Positions 42,791-53,965 of a DNA stretch of 64,000 nt are shown here, one piece after another. Made by a program: the position numbers and the translations under genes. Below the pieces are notes generated by a model. The model saw nothing but the letters and a program-made list of their open reading frames with translations. It had not been told where the DNA came from and ran no database searches. The first letter of the stretch is position 1, and each line of letters opens with the position of its first letter. This stretch comes from Liopterus haemorrhoidalis (Eukaryota > Arthropoda > Insecta > Coleoptera > Dytiscidae): the NCBI GenBank assembly GCA_963971575.1, contig OZ020613.1, positions 45,812,739 through 45,876,738 on the forward strand. The letters run 5' to 3'.

Positions 42791-43269
42791 TAAATACAAA
42801 ATTGAAAATATTTTTTGTAGTCACTATCATTAAAATGTAATGAGCAAACTTTGATATAAGGCCTCACTTTTTTTCCAATTTTTAAATTGTTTATCTAAAC
42901 ATCGCGTCGATTCCTAACCTCTTGCTTTCCCAATTTTGTTTCGAACCGTACAGTGTCTGATATTGGTGGAAACAAATGAAACGATATTTCCGGGTTTCTT
43001 CTTTTCAATGAATTGCACATAGGCACACAACAATATGTATTATACATTTTTCAATGATTATAATAAAACTTTAAAAACAAACTTCATACAAAACCAATAC
43101 ACAAAACGAAATGTTATCTGTAGTACACAAGTTCATGAAACGCTCACCAGATGGTAGGGTGCTTAGCTGCAAATCCCTATATTATTACTACCTCATTGGC
43201 TTCAAAGGTGCAAACTATTGAAAACAAAATTCCCTTTTAGTTTGTTCTTACAAAAGTGAACTGCTTATA

Positions 43270-43941
43270 CAAATATTCGTTTTTTTTTTTAAATGAGTAT
43301 ACAAAAAAAAATAAAAAATGCTGGGTAATTAATTTGAAAATAATTAAGTATAAATTTTTGTATTACACAATCATATGTAGCAGAAAAAGATAAAAAATGT
43401 ATAACTGCTCCTCGAACTGTTTAAATTGAACCAAATAAACAATAATTTTAGGTTATAGGGAAAAATTGCTAAGCGATATGACATCTGGTGGGATTGAAGG
43501 AACTACAGAAATAGACATTGTGTCGCGCTTTTTTTTATAAAAAATGTTTGCATAAAAATATAATTGCATAAAAACAAGTATTAATATTGTAGCAAAATTA
43601 CAAAAACCACCAGTAAACATTTTCCATAAGTAAAATTCACGTTGTTTATATGTAACGAATGTCTATTTTGAAGGTTCCAAGTTTGCCGAAATAGCGCTGC
43701 GATCTTAAAATACTTCCCCTATGTTTACTCTTTCATCTGCCTTATTAGAGCCGTGAAATATTTATAATTATTAACTGGTCTGTAGCACGTTACTCATCAT
43801 CAAACGTATTGTAGTTATCACTATGTGTTCCATGAGCAATATTATGAAAATTATAATCTTTTTATAGAAGCTAACCTGAAATATTTTCTTTTTGACAGTT
43901 CAATTTTTCGACAATAGATAACTCTGCAAGTTTGAGTTAGT
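43270..43941. other. Orphan element end
   Basis: GCGCTGCGATCTTAAAATAC followed by TTCCCCTAT (near 43695-43722) is the inverted partner of ATAGGGGAAAAATTTTAAGA (42305) in the neighbouring element. The pair straddles the boundary of the insertion, so it cannot be one simple element. Confidence 0.5.
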
Positions 43942-44019
43942 TACAGTGACTGTATAAAGACAGTGTGGCCATATGAACTGTAGCCGCCATGTTTATTCCA
44001 GATTTGTATTGGGTTATCA

Positions 44020-45690
44020 CGGATTCTTTAATATCTCTTCGGGTCGATGGGATATCGACTTAGTTTTTGCTTACAAAGATTACACATACATATGCCGAAA
44101 AACTTATTTCAGGATTTTGTCCTAATCAACCCCTAAAGGGGTGAATCTACAAACGGGGTGAATTTTACATCCCGTCGTATTTCCTGTGTTTGTTGAGTTA
44201 TAAGGTTTCTTTTTGGCACATAGGTGTCTTTTTATAATATCTCGAAATGGTTTTGACAGTTTTTTAAAATTTCACCCCTAAAGGGTGAAAAGGGGTAATA
44301 TGTGATTTCAAGGATTCTTTAATATCTCTTAGGACCAATAAGATATCGACTTGCTTTTTGCTTACAAAAAATACCCATACAAAACCGAAAAACTAATTCC
44401 AGCATTTTGTCCTTATCAACCCCTAAAGGGGTGAATCTACAATTGGGGCGAATTATACATCCCGCCGTATTTCCTGTGATTATTGAGATGTGACATTACT
44501 GTTTGGCACATAGGTGTATTTTTAAAATATTTCGAAATGGTTTTGACAGTTTTTTTAAATTTCAGCCCCAAAGGGTGAAAAGGGGTGACATGTGATTTCA
44601 AGGATTCCTTAATATTTCTTAGGACCAATAAGATATCAACTTAGTTTTTGCTTACGAAGATTACCCATACAAATGCCGAAAAACTTATTTCAGGATTTTG
44701 CCCTAATCAACCCCTAAAGGGGTGAATCTACAAACGGGGTGAATTTTACATCCCGTCGTATTTCCTGTGTTTGTTGAGTTATAAGGTTTCTTTTTGGCAC
44801 ATAGGTGTCTTTTTATAATATCTCGAAATGGTTTTGACAGTTTTTTAAAATTTCACCCCTAAAGGGTGAAAAGGGGTAATATGTGATTTCAAGGATTCTT
44901 TAATATCTCTTAGGACCAATAAGATATCCACTTGCTTTTTGCTTACAAAAAATACCCATACAAAACCGAAAAACTAATTCCAGCATTTTGTCCTTATCAA
45001 CCCCTAAAGGGGTGAATCTACAATTGGGGCGAATTATACATCCCGCCGTATTTCCTGTGATTGTTGAGATGTGACATTACTGTTTGGCACATAGGTATAT
45101 TTTTAAAATATTTCGAAATGGTTTTGACAGTTTTTTTAAATTTCACCCCTAAAGGGTGAAAAGGGGTAACATGTGATTTCAAGGATTCTTTAATATCTCT
45201 TAGGACCAATAAGATATCGACTTGCTTTTTGCTTACAAAAATTACCCATACAAATACCGAAAAACTAATTTCAGGATTTTGTTCTTATCAACCCCTAAAG
45301 GGGTGAATCTACAATTGGGGTGAATTATACATCCCGTCGTATTTCCTGTGATTGTTGAGATGTAACATTACTTTTTGGCACATAGGTGTATTTTTAAAAT
45401 ATTTCGAAATGACAGTTTTATAAATTTCAGCCCCAAAGGGGGAAAAAGGGTGACATGTGATTTCAAGGATTCCTTAATATCTCTTAGGACCAATAAGATA
45501 CCGACTTGGTTTTTGCTTACAAAGATTACTCATACAAATGCCGAAAAACTTATTTCAGGATTTTGCCTAATCAACCCCTGAAGGTGTGAATCTACAAACG
45601 GGGTGAATTATACATCCCGTCGTATTTCCTGTGTTTGTTGTGTTATACAATTTCTTTTTTGCACAAATGTGTCTTTTTAAAATATCTCGA
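44020..45690 (+). repeat. Satellite array, about 290-bp monomer, 581-bp higher-order unit
   Basis: Six monomers start with GGATTC[T/C]TTAATAT at 44021, 44312, 44602, 44893, 45183 and 45467 (spacing 291, 290, 291, 290, 284; the last is shorter at its end). Monomers 1 and 3 are almost the same, as are 2 and 4, giving a dimeric 581-bp period. Each has CAACCCCTAAAGGGGTGAAT and CACCCCTAAAGGGTGAAA palindromic boxes. The minus ORFs at 44437 and 45018 are chance frames in the repeat. Confidence 0.95.
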
Positions 45691-45781
45691 AATAGTATTG
45701 AAAAACGCATGTTTATATAAAAAAAAAAAAAATAGGATATTTTCATATTAAAAAAGAATAAGCAGAACATGTTATATATCC

Positions 45782-45982
45782 TGACTTCAAAAAGAAATTA
45801 CATAAGAGTTGGCTATGGAAAAATAAAATAATGTATACTACAAGCTTTATGTAACAATAAATAACTTATGACAACAAGAGTGATTTAATTAATTCAGACA
45901 GTAAATTAATTCTAAAGCTTTCTGTTGACATTACTTTTATTTTCCATAGCCAACCCTTATGCAATTTCTTTTTGAACTCATG
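45782..45982. mobile_element. 200-bp palindromic MITE
   Basis: TTCAAAAAGAAATTACATAA, then GAGTTGGCTATGGAAAA; the right end carries the reverse complement (TTTTCCATAGCCAACCCTTA, TGCAATTTCTTTTTGAA). About 50-bp arms with few mismatches, inserted within the satellite-carrying transposon. Confidence 0.75.
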
Positions 45983-46991
45983 GTATAAATGATATATTAA
46001 TAAAGAAAACTGATGTATATATTATCAATTATGCATTTATTCAACTAAAATTATGGTCAGGTGAAAAATAAAATGAAATCAGTATGGAATAACATTAAAA
46101 TTAATGAAAGTAAATACTTCTTATAATTGTGAAACCATCCATTTATCCATGATTTACTGGCATAATGTTTTTTTATGTTCATTTAGCCTTTTTTCCCAGC
46201 AATTTTTAACCTAAACGTAACAAAACGTTTCCTTATTTTTAATTTTAATTTGTAACAATTTAAAATATGTGCACAGTTTACATTATCTACATTACTCATC
46301 ACAAACACAACAATATTCACTATTAAACGTCTAAATATACGTATAATATTTGAAAATATCACTTAAATCTGTTGAAACACAAGCTAAACACATGTAAACC
46401 ATATATAATCTGTAACAAAGTTGGTAGAAACATGGCGGACTTCAGCTCGACCAATAGAAAATGAGACCATCGTATGGCCACACTGTCTTTATACAGTCAC
46501 TGTAGAGTTAGTAAGTTTCACAACTTTTAAGATACGGCACAAGCGCAATAAAATCTCTGACCTCACGGCTCCATTTTCTAATCATCCTGTAAGTAGTTTC
46601 ACTCCTAGTCGGCTCATTTGATGGTGATGTGCCAAATTTTCCTGACCTCGATCTTGGTAGGAAAATAAAGATGATATATACTACTATGCGTATGGATACG
46701 GACGAAGCTTTATATTACAATGGCCGAATTTGTTTGACAGTTATCTCTATGTTGACACTAAATAAGTGTTAAAATTAAATTGGGTTATAAATGAAATAAT
46801 TGAAAATTTTGAAGATTTGCATCAAACAGAGTATTAGTTTTAAAATGAAATTAAAACATTTTGTTAGAAATTTAATTTTAAAATTTGTCGAAATTAAGAA
46901 TTTTGCATGTTATAACTCTAAAAATGAATTTTAAAAATGTTACATATTATCATTATTTTAGGTGATATAAAAAAATACTAAAACTATTGTA

Positions 46992-47953
46992 CCGTAGGTG
47001 GCCAAATTATTAGGGACAGTACACTTTTTTTGTAATTTTCAAATTTAAATGAATTTTGTGAGCAAATACATATTTTTTTTTTAATAATTTTTCTTCTATA
47101 TTTTTGTTGCTGGTATCATTATTATTTTAAAAAGTGGCAACACTGTCAGTCTGCCTTATCAGTCAAAACAGATCTGCTTCTCGGGGGAGTCAACATTACA
47201 AATTTTGGTGGACAAAAGCTCATTCGTCCCACGACGCCCAAGAGAGAAGTTCCACCAAGACTGCATTGTGGTAAGGGTTAAACTCCCCGTTAGCGTAATG
47301 GTGTGGTCTGTGGTCTCAACCAAGGGTATGGGACGCCTCTACATCGTGGAGGTAGGACCAGTACAAGCGAGTACTGGAAAGCCGGCTCCTGCCCCATGTC
47401 TGCTAATGGTGATGAAGAGTATATGTTCATGCACAACTCGGCACCGTGCCACCAGGAGTCTTACTGTATTCCTGGCTGGTAAAAACGTGCGCGTTTTGCC
47501 TTGGCTGGGGAATTCGCCTGATATGAACCACATAGAAAACCTATGGGAGTTCACGAAACGGGAGATCGCCAAAGAAATCATCATCACCAAACAGCAATTG
47601 ATAGAAACCCTAATCAGAGAGTGGCATCACAACCCGAATCCCCGGCACAATGCAACAGTCTGCATAGAAAGCATGTCCCAACGCCTGAAATCCGTAATCG
47701 CAGCAAAGGGTGGCATTACAAAATATTAATATTTTACTTAATTTGTTAACACTATTTATAAAAAAATAAATAGTTATGAGTAAGTAATTATGTCGTTTTA
47801 AATTCACAAAGCACTCTAATGAATATAAATTATTACGAGACCGAAAGCCAATTATTTGCTCATTAAATTCATTTAAACTGGAAAATTATAGTAATATAAA
47901 ATATAGTATAAAATTAAAATTTGTACTGTCCTTAATAATTTGGCTCCCTACTG
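46992..47953 (+). mobile_element. Tc1-like element flanked by TA
   Basis: 962 bp, TA at 46990-46991 and 47954-47955. TIR CCGTAGGTGGCCAAATTATT versus complement CAGTAGGGAGCCAAATTATT, continuing through GGACAGTAC. It carries a broken transposase. Confidence 0.88.
47205..47729 (+). pseudogene. Tc1 transposase C-terminal half
   Basis: SFVPRRPREKFHQDCIVVRV and VKLPVSVMVWSVVSTKGMGR match the Tc1 core leading to the second catalytic Asp. The region expected to read Q.D.AP.H.A is altered (CSCTTRHRATRSLTVFLAGK), so that Asp is gone or shifted. The third block VRVLPWLGNSPDMNHIENLW is kept with the DE pair, followed by WHHNPNPRHNATVCIESMSQ and the end AAKGGITKY. The N-terminal DNA-binding half is absent. 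Not functional. Confidence 0.88.
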
Positions 47954-47955
47954 TA

Positions 47956-48599
47956 AGTAGTATAATAATAATACTACTGTAAGTAGGAAAATTATTTAAA
48001 TATAAAATAATATTTAGTATTTTTTAATTTATGACAAATTTGCAAAGAATGTTTTATTTACTTCTAATATATAATAAAAACATGGTACTTGGTGTTAGGA
48101 TTAGGAAATGGAATAATTAAATGAAGTTGCATATATATTTCATTATTTTTTATTAACAAATTTGACATAATTAATTTTCCTTTTTTGTTTGCCTGAGTTA
48201 AAAGTTTTTGTTCAGTCTTTTTACCGCTTGTTTATAAGTTTTGAAATTTACTTACTGCCACATAAGCTTTGGAAAAGTTCGCATACTACCCCGTCCCAGG
48301 CATGCGCATGAAAATTCTGGTATTAAAAAATAAATAAAAATGAAACTACTGTATATACACAGAGTACAGTAACTAACTACTTGGATTGCATTTAAAGACT
48401 ATCAATGATTGTTACATGGGCCCTAGGCAAACTACGACCAATCCTTCAGGTATAGAAACTCTCTTTATAGACTTTTAAACGTGATTTTGATTCCATATAT
48501 CACATTGAAAAAAGTTACTGTATATTACTGAATATATAAAAGATGCTAAATTTAACATTTAAAAACTACTCCTATGAAGACATTATATTTAGTTCAGAG
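47956..48599. other. No feature recognised
   Basis: ACTACTGTAAGTAG-type short repeats at 47948-47990; otherwise AT-rich with no ORF. Confidence 0.5.
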
Positions 48600-48803
48600 C
48601 CTAATTACGTCCTAACACTACTGATCACATTTGAATGGTTTCTATCCAGAATGCATTCGTTTTCGTCTAACGGGACTTATATTTTCTCTAAATGTTTTAA
48701 TACAGTATTCACAATTAAAAGGTCGTTCTACAGAATCTGTTCATTTGTATCTAATTCAATTTATTGTGAAAATAATTTCTCATAATAATAACATTAGAAC
48801 TGT
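48600..48803 (-). pseudogene. Decayed fingers downstream of gene B stop
   Basis: Minus strand past the stop: ERPFNCEYCIKTFRENISPV, RRKRMHSG, stop, KPFKCDQ. One finger has lost its first His and the linker Glu is a stop codon. A remnant of a formerly longer array. Confidence 0.8.
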
Positions 48804-49309
48804 CTATCTATAATGAAGTCGCCTGTGCCTATTGAGACTAGATGATAATGAAAATGCTTTATTACACTGATCGCATTCAAATGGTCTCTCTCCAGAATGT
48901 ATTCGTTTGTGTCTAATGAGAGAGGATGGATCTGAAAATGCTTTATTACACTCATCACATTTGAATGGCTTCTCTCCAGAATGTATTCGTGAATGATTAA
49001 TGAGATGTGCTGAAGTTGCAAATGCTTTATTACACTGATCACATTTGAATGCCTTTCCTCTAGAATGTATTCGTTTGTGACAGGTGAGTTGTGGCAATGT
49101 TGGAAATTCTTTATTACATTGCTCACACCTGAAAGGCTTCTTTCCAATCTGTACAAGTTTATGTGCAGAGAAATCTTGAGGCTGTTTAAATGTTTTCTCA
49201 CATATATCACTTTTATAACATGTCTCTATTGTTTGTGTCATATGTTTGATTACGTTAGTGGGCACGGGCAGCCAACTCTCATGTGGATTACCGGAAGATG
49301 TTGAACTAC
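48804..49309 (-). CDS. C2H2 zinc-finger exon, gene B (last exon)
   Basis: Terminal exon, acceptor TTTGCAG followed by GT AGT TCA (phase 1). Linker SSTSSGNPHESWLPVPTNVI, a degenerate finger (YKSDICEKTFKQPQDFSAHK) and then four intact C2H2 fingers: CEQCNKEFPTLPQLTCHKRI-H, CDQCNKAFATSAHLINHSRI-H, CDECNKAFSDPSSLIRHKRI-H, CDQCNKAFSLSSSLNRHRRL-H. It ends YR then TAG. Only four fingers remain, against 8-10 in genes A and C, and decayed fingers follow. DNA binding by four fingers is still possible. Upstream exons: 50596-50754, 53033-53164 and 55995-56123. Confidence 0.88.
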
Positions 49310-50595
49310 CTGCAAACAAATTAAATTAATTTAAAACTATTTTGTATAATATGCTTGTTAAATAATAATATTTTGCTTAACAAGTAATTTAGCCATTATA
49401 TGCTAGTCAAATAAAATATTTTTTGTACGAATATATAATTTTATCATTACAATATTAGTAAATTTAATTTAAAAACACAGAAATTCTGAACGTCAATAGC
49501 TAAACTTCAGAATCTTCGTCATCAAAATGGCTACAGAACAATCAGCTGATTGTAATGCAGAACAATTTTTAAAATATTATGTATTGTTTTATTGATTCTA
49601 ACGCAAATAGCTATCGTTGCTGAGGGCCAAACATTTGAACTAACTAACTTACTAAATAAAAACTTGAAGTGTCAAAAAAAGTTTTTTAGCCACGGGTGAG
49701 CATGCATGCTATAACAGCTTTATGTATTTACGGTTGAACACATAATACATTATTTGATGGTCGTAGATAAAATAGTATTTAAGTCAGGAAAGGTTGTACG
49801 ATCCAGGTACTCTGCGCATATGTTTGTAAGAGTCGAAATGGCTTTCTATTCAGAGACAGCCACAAATTCTGAAGTTCTTATGCACATACGCCCATTACAA
49901 ATTGTAGTTCTGTGCGTATACTCAGTAAATGGAAGCTTGTACAGCACTACTGGAAACTTACTAGGATTTGCAGTTTGTGAATGCAGTCGTAATAAGTGAA
50001 TATAAGCATAAACATACAGCATACGTAAGTATAAGGTCAAGCAAAAATTAATATCTTCTTTTTGAACAACATCTGAATAATTTATTTACAAGTTAAACCA
50101 AATTTAATACTCAATTTTCATTATTTTCTACTACTTTTGTCCATATTTCTGATTTTTGATCAAAAGGGCTTGCAAGCATCTTGATCACAGTTTAATACAT
50201 GTCCGCGGCCAGATTCATTGTTTAACGAAAAGTTTACTTCTAGAAATTTTTTAAACTACCTTTGGCACTTTCGAGTATCTACAACAATTTCATTAAACAC
50301 ACTGCAGATAGTTTTCAATGCATCGATTGGTATTCTCCCGAGTTGAAACCCGTAAAGAATATAATGTTCGAGATGCCCTTTGCTGGCTATCTGCGAATTG
50401 CTATAATTATCAATAAACTTGAAAGACTAGTTATTATAGGCTAAACTTATAAATAGAACTTCAAGCTTTTCACACAAATACAATTTTCTGACGTCATGGC
50501 TTTCATTCTTTTAAAATCCCTCTATTATTGACATATTCAAAAAAACGATATTAATTCTTACTTGATTTAATAAATCAATAACATTATTGACTGAC
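49310..50595. other. Intron of gene B with homology to gene D
   Basis: 49830-49935 (ATGGCTTTCTATTCAGAGAC, ACTCAGTAAATGGAA) matches 21478-21570 (ATGGCTTCTATCCAGAGACA, ACTCAGTAAATGTAATGG). Both lie on the 3' side of a type-3 exon, so the intron was duplicated with the gene. No coding feature found. Confidence 0.6.
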
Positions 50596-50754
50596 CTGTA
50601 TTTTGTCCAACTGCACTATCCTCATATTCACTGACATCTACACATTCAGACTTGATGTCAATCTCCTCAGTGATAATACTATTAGTATTATAATTATACT
50701 GGGACATTTCTCCAGTAGATGATGTGCAGTAAGTCCCCAAAGTATCGCGCTTCT
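50596..50754 (-). CDS. Type-3 acidic exon, gene B
   Basis: 159-bp exon bounded by TATATTTCAG and AATACAG|GTCAG, phase 1 on both sides. Encodes KRDTLGTYCTSSTGEMSQYN, then YNTNSIITEEIDIKSECVDV and SEYEDSAVGQNTG. Identical in length to the gene C exon and clearly paralogous. IDIKSE carries the psi-K-x-E motif. It would join the finger exon at 49309 across a 1.3-kb intron. Confidence 0.8.
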
Positions 50755-51079
50755 CTGAAATATAAATACACCTAGATACTATAACTCTGTCTATGTTTTC
50801 AATGTGAAATAGTTTTTCTGTTTAGTCTTGGCGGGTTAATTTTCAAAATTGATTTAATAATTTATTTATAGTATTCTATAATGTCATACTACAGGGGTAG
50901 CTAAAGGTCATAATACTTTATCATTTAGAGCTATCGGACTTGATGGTTCCAGCATAGCATCGGTAGGTTCGTATTATTATAATTATTATTATTACAATGC
51001 AAAGAGCCGAATCTAAAACGCTTATGCTCAAAAGTACAACAAAAATACAAATATATTAATGCATACTTAAAAGTAATAT
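50755..51079. other. Intron of gene B, nothing recognised
   Basis: AT-rich, a short ATTATTATT run near 50975; no ORF. Confidence 0.5.
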
Positions 51080-51741
51080 AGATGACGTACATTTAGTATA
51101 GTCGGTTTTATAAATTCAATATAGAGGCTATTCGTGTTTTGAAAGAATTGATAAACGGTGCTGACACGACTCTCTCGGGTAAGACGTTCCATGGGTCGAA
51201 CACTTGATTGGTCAGAAAATTCTGTCACAATTGCTTTCCGTACTTTTCGTGGTGGAGTATAGAGGTGACATGTCCTTACAAAACTTTTCAGCTGTCGCTC
51301 TGTGCCTATGAATGAGGTCACCTCGAGTTCTGTGGGCTGCGAGAGTGGGCAGATTGAACCTCTCAAGCCACTTATCATATGGCAGAGCTCTAACACAGCT
51401 TGGAAGACGAGTGGTACGTCTCTGGACTCCTTCCAGTAATATGATGTCGCGTTGAAGGTACGGGGACCAGACTACGAAAGCAAATTCAGGGAGCAGACGG
51501 ACATAGGGCAGGTATATTTGGCGAAATAAGCATGAGGTTCGGTGAGGAAATGATTGCCTAATAATAAAGAGGGATTTATTTGCTCTTCTAACGACATTGA
51601 CTGTAGAGCCATCGTCTTTGGCCAGAATATACGCAGAATTTTGCGTACAGAGCCATTTATAAATACTTGTAGGTAGTTTGTTAAGTTTTTAGTCATTTTC
51701 CGCGACTCAGATCCGAGCAGCAGTACGGAATTAACATACAC
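51080..51741 (-). pseudogene. Two LINE ORF2 C-terminal pieces joined together
   Basis: On the minus strand 51741 to about 51625 reads SRKMTKNLTNYLQVFINGSV, RKILRIFWPKT, the RTE/BovB-like tail (W..T..I.NRLQ.F.N..LR.IL...WP.T). From about 51605 a different family begins: RRANKSLFIIRQSF, LPEFAFVVWSPYLQRDIILL, EGVQRRTTRLPSC, RTRGDLI, the post-RT region of a Jockey/CR1-type element, with frameshifts down to about 51090 (SVRPMERLTRESRVSTVYQF). The junction is near 51610-51640. Confidence 0.7.
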
Positions 51742-53032
51742 ATAAAAAATAATAACAATGTCACAAATGAGTAAGTCACATATCAGCAGCTGAATGTAGT
51801 TGACGCCTTGCGAGTTCTGCTCATGACATCAGAGAAGGTGCCTCGCATTTTTTGCGCAAGCCTTTAAAGATATTAGTTACACTTTAGGGTCTGACAAATT
51901 AACGTTAAGCTGGTGTATTGCGAGTTATCGAGAGACTCCTATCCCTCTTTTGTATTATATACAATGAATAGTAAAAATAGTGCTACGTAATCGTCCGACT
52001 TTTAGTTAAAAGTCCTCTGTACGTTTAATATTGTTATAGGTTGTCTGTATGGTAGGATAGTGATCCAAGGGCCTAGATCTTTTTTAGTTTCAGTGCGTCA
52101 ACGTAGAGGTGCGAAATTGGAAACTTAGTCGCGCGTTAACATAAACGGATGTAATTACATTCGTATTTGTCAGGGTGGTTAAGTTAGTTACCATTAACCC
52201 ACACCTTGAGTTTGAGATAGACGGCAAATCCTTGATCCGGATCCTTAATCCTTGAATCCGGACTTAGGTCCGGTGTATTATACTGTTTTGCTGGACTACC
52301 GTCCTTACCCTTGCTTCTTTAAGCATTTGTAATTTAAGACCTTAGATAAATTTTGTTATGTTTAATAATTAAGAATTTCCACGTTATAAGCCGCATACTT
52401 ATCCGAATCCTATCAACCCTCAAGAGCCACAGTTAATCTTAGTTTGGAAAATTTAGTCTGAAATTGTGAAACGTATTTTTAAAATACCGAGCGATCATCA
52501 TTTCTTGACCGTTACATAACATTAAACAATGAGTTTAAAAATATCAAAACTGTATTCTAATTCACACTTGAAAATCCCAATTTAACAAAGAACTATCAGA
52601 TTACTTCGTTTACTCGAACTCACCTGAGGAACAACGAAAATATGTGTTGCTAACTTAATATTTGTTAACAAATCAGTGGCGTGTAGAGAATAATAGTGTT
52701 CATTTAATAATCAATTCGTATACGGTAATAAAAATAGAATTTACGCCTATGTGTACATGTCCTTGGAAATAAGTGATAGCTAAATGTTTCTGCCCAGTAT
52801 TGCATAACATTCAAGACTTGATGGTCGCTCTGTATTTGCTTTGCTTGTTACATATACTTTGCTTGTTAAATATAATTTGCTCACATCGAACAGTAAAATC
52901 TTAATTATAAGCGCTTCCTTCCATGAAGCTACATAATGCAGGATAATTGTAGATTTGTTTGGTAGCTACACTAAGAAAACACTTTAAATATGCAATGATA
53001 AAACATACAGTAAATAATCTAGGTCTACTGAC
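51742..53032. other. Intron of gene B, nothing recognised
   Basis: Moderately less AT-rich between 51780 and 52330 but without an ORF, terminal repeat or known family. Confidence 0.45.
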
Positions 53033-53164
53033 CAGTGTCTGTAACAGCTTCACTCGCCAATTCATTTTCATATTGACTGGTGTCCACAGGCTCAGACTTG
53101 ATGTAAATCTCCTCTATGTTGGTATCATTGTGGTGCATGTCATCTGTGATTTCCTCTTTGATTC
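53033..53164 (-). CDS. Type-2 acidic exon, gene B
   Basis: 132-bp exon, acceptor TTGTAG, donor ACACTG|GTCAG, phase 1 on both sides. Encodes IKEEITDDMHHNDTNIEEIY, then IKSEPVDTSQYENELASEAV and TDTG. It has two psi-K-x-E motifs (IKEE at the start and IKSE). Nearly identical in plan to the gene A exon. Confidence 0.8.
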
Positions 53165-53251
53165 CTACAATAAACAGATAATAGTAATATATAAACTAAT
53201 GGCTTACTGTAATAAATATAACATAATCATAAAACAGAAAACTGAACTGTC

Positions 53252-53965
53252 ATTTTATTTATTTATTTATTTATTTACCCTGGGAACACAAACGGGACGA
53301 AGCCAGCGAAGTGTCCACTAAATGTTTACAAAAATATGTACAAAATCAGTACAGTTCAAAATGTAATAAATTTAACAATTATTTTATGATGATTTGTAGT
53401 TTATGCTAACTGATTATTTAACAAAAGTTTACACATTACTCTAAATTTAGGAAGAGAATTATTAAATAAATCAATATGTCCAAAAATATTATTATATGTC
53501 GAAGAAAGTCTGACAATGGGAGAATTGATAAAAGAATTAGTGCTAGCGTAATTCTGGTGCAACAACTCGTTACGGCGTGTGTTATAGTTCTGCACATGAT
53601 AATTAATTAGTAATACAATTTCGTTGCAGTCAATAATATTATTTACAATTTTATAAAGAAATATCATGTCAGAAAGAACTCTTCGTTCCTGCAACGGTAA
53701 AATATTTAATTCTAGACAAAGATGCTGGTAACTCTCATTATTAGACAGTGTATCCGATTTTGAGACAATGTAACGTACTGCCTTTTTCTGCATTTTTTCA
53801 AGACATAAAACATATTTATTGTAAGAAGGATTCCATATAACTGACCCAAAATTTAATAAACTAAAGACGTAAGCCTGATATAAAGATTTCACTGATAATG
53901 AGGAATGAAAATTTTTTGTTGCCCTTATAATGAAGCCTAACATTCTCCAAGCTTTTTTTTTGGAC
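53252..53965 (-). mobile_element. LINE 3' fragment with ORF2 C-terminus
   Basis: Minus-strand 53943-53401 encodes 180 residues: ATKNFHSSLSVKSLYQAYVF, LLNFGSVIWNPSYNKYVLCL, EKMQKKAVRYIV, QERRVLSDMIFLYKIVNNII and SPIVRLSSTYNNIFGHIDLF. This is the post-RT region of a Jockey/CR1-type ORF2, intact in frame to its stop. A 3' UTR follows with a (AAAT)n tail at 53252-53276. A second 3' end of this family is inside 33436-34133, and a related ORF end at 11290-11600. Confidence 0.88.

Larger units (their letters stand above)
41345..43198. mobile_element. 1,854-bp element with 8-bp duplication
   Basis: Exactly bounded by GCTTCAAA (41337-41344 and 43199-43206) and by comparison with the intact MITE at 8320-8638. 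Ends CATTGTCGTCATATAATATA and complement CAATGAGGTAGTAATAATAT are imperfect TIRs. Inside are a smaller TIR pair (41836-42169), a TIR pair of the 33436-34133 type, and the ORF at 42572-42790. Superfamily not determined; 8 bp fits hAT or P. Confidence 0.75.
41106..43269. mobile_element. Copy 2 of the 319-bp MITE, split by an insertion
   Basis: Left part 41106-41344 and right part 43199-43269 match 8320-8638 in continuous order, with TIR TATAAGCAGTTCACTTTTGT at both outer ends. The gap is filled by the element at 41345-43198. Confidence 0.9.
43942..46504. mobile_element. TIR transposon with 8-bp duplication carrying a satellite array
   Basis: Starts TACAGTGACTGTATAAAGAC, ends with its reverse complement (GTCTTTATACAGTCACTGTA). 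TIR similarity continues through AGTGTGGCCATA and on to CCGCCATGTTT. Perfect 8-bp duplication GAGTTAGT at 43934-43941 and 46505-46512. Interior: the tandem array at 44020-45690, then a 200-bp palindromic MITE, then AT-rich sequence. No transposase. The size without the array would be under 1 kb. Confidence 0.9.

Noticed and set aside
44437..45209. Two near-identical 63-codon ORFs 581 bp apart
   Set aside because: They are chance frames in the satellite higher-order repeat, not a duplicated gene.
44020..45690. Regularly spaced palindromic repeats resembling a CRISPR array
   Set aside because: The whole 290-bp unit repeats without unique spacers, in a eukaryotic transposon; this is a satellite.
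49754..49999. 81-codon plus-strand ORF
   Set aside because: Lies in the gene B intron block that is homologous to non-coding intron of gene D, where the frame is not kept.
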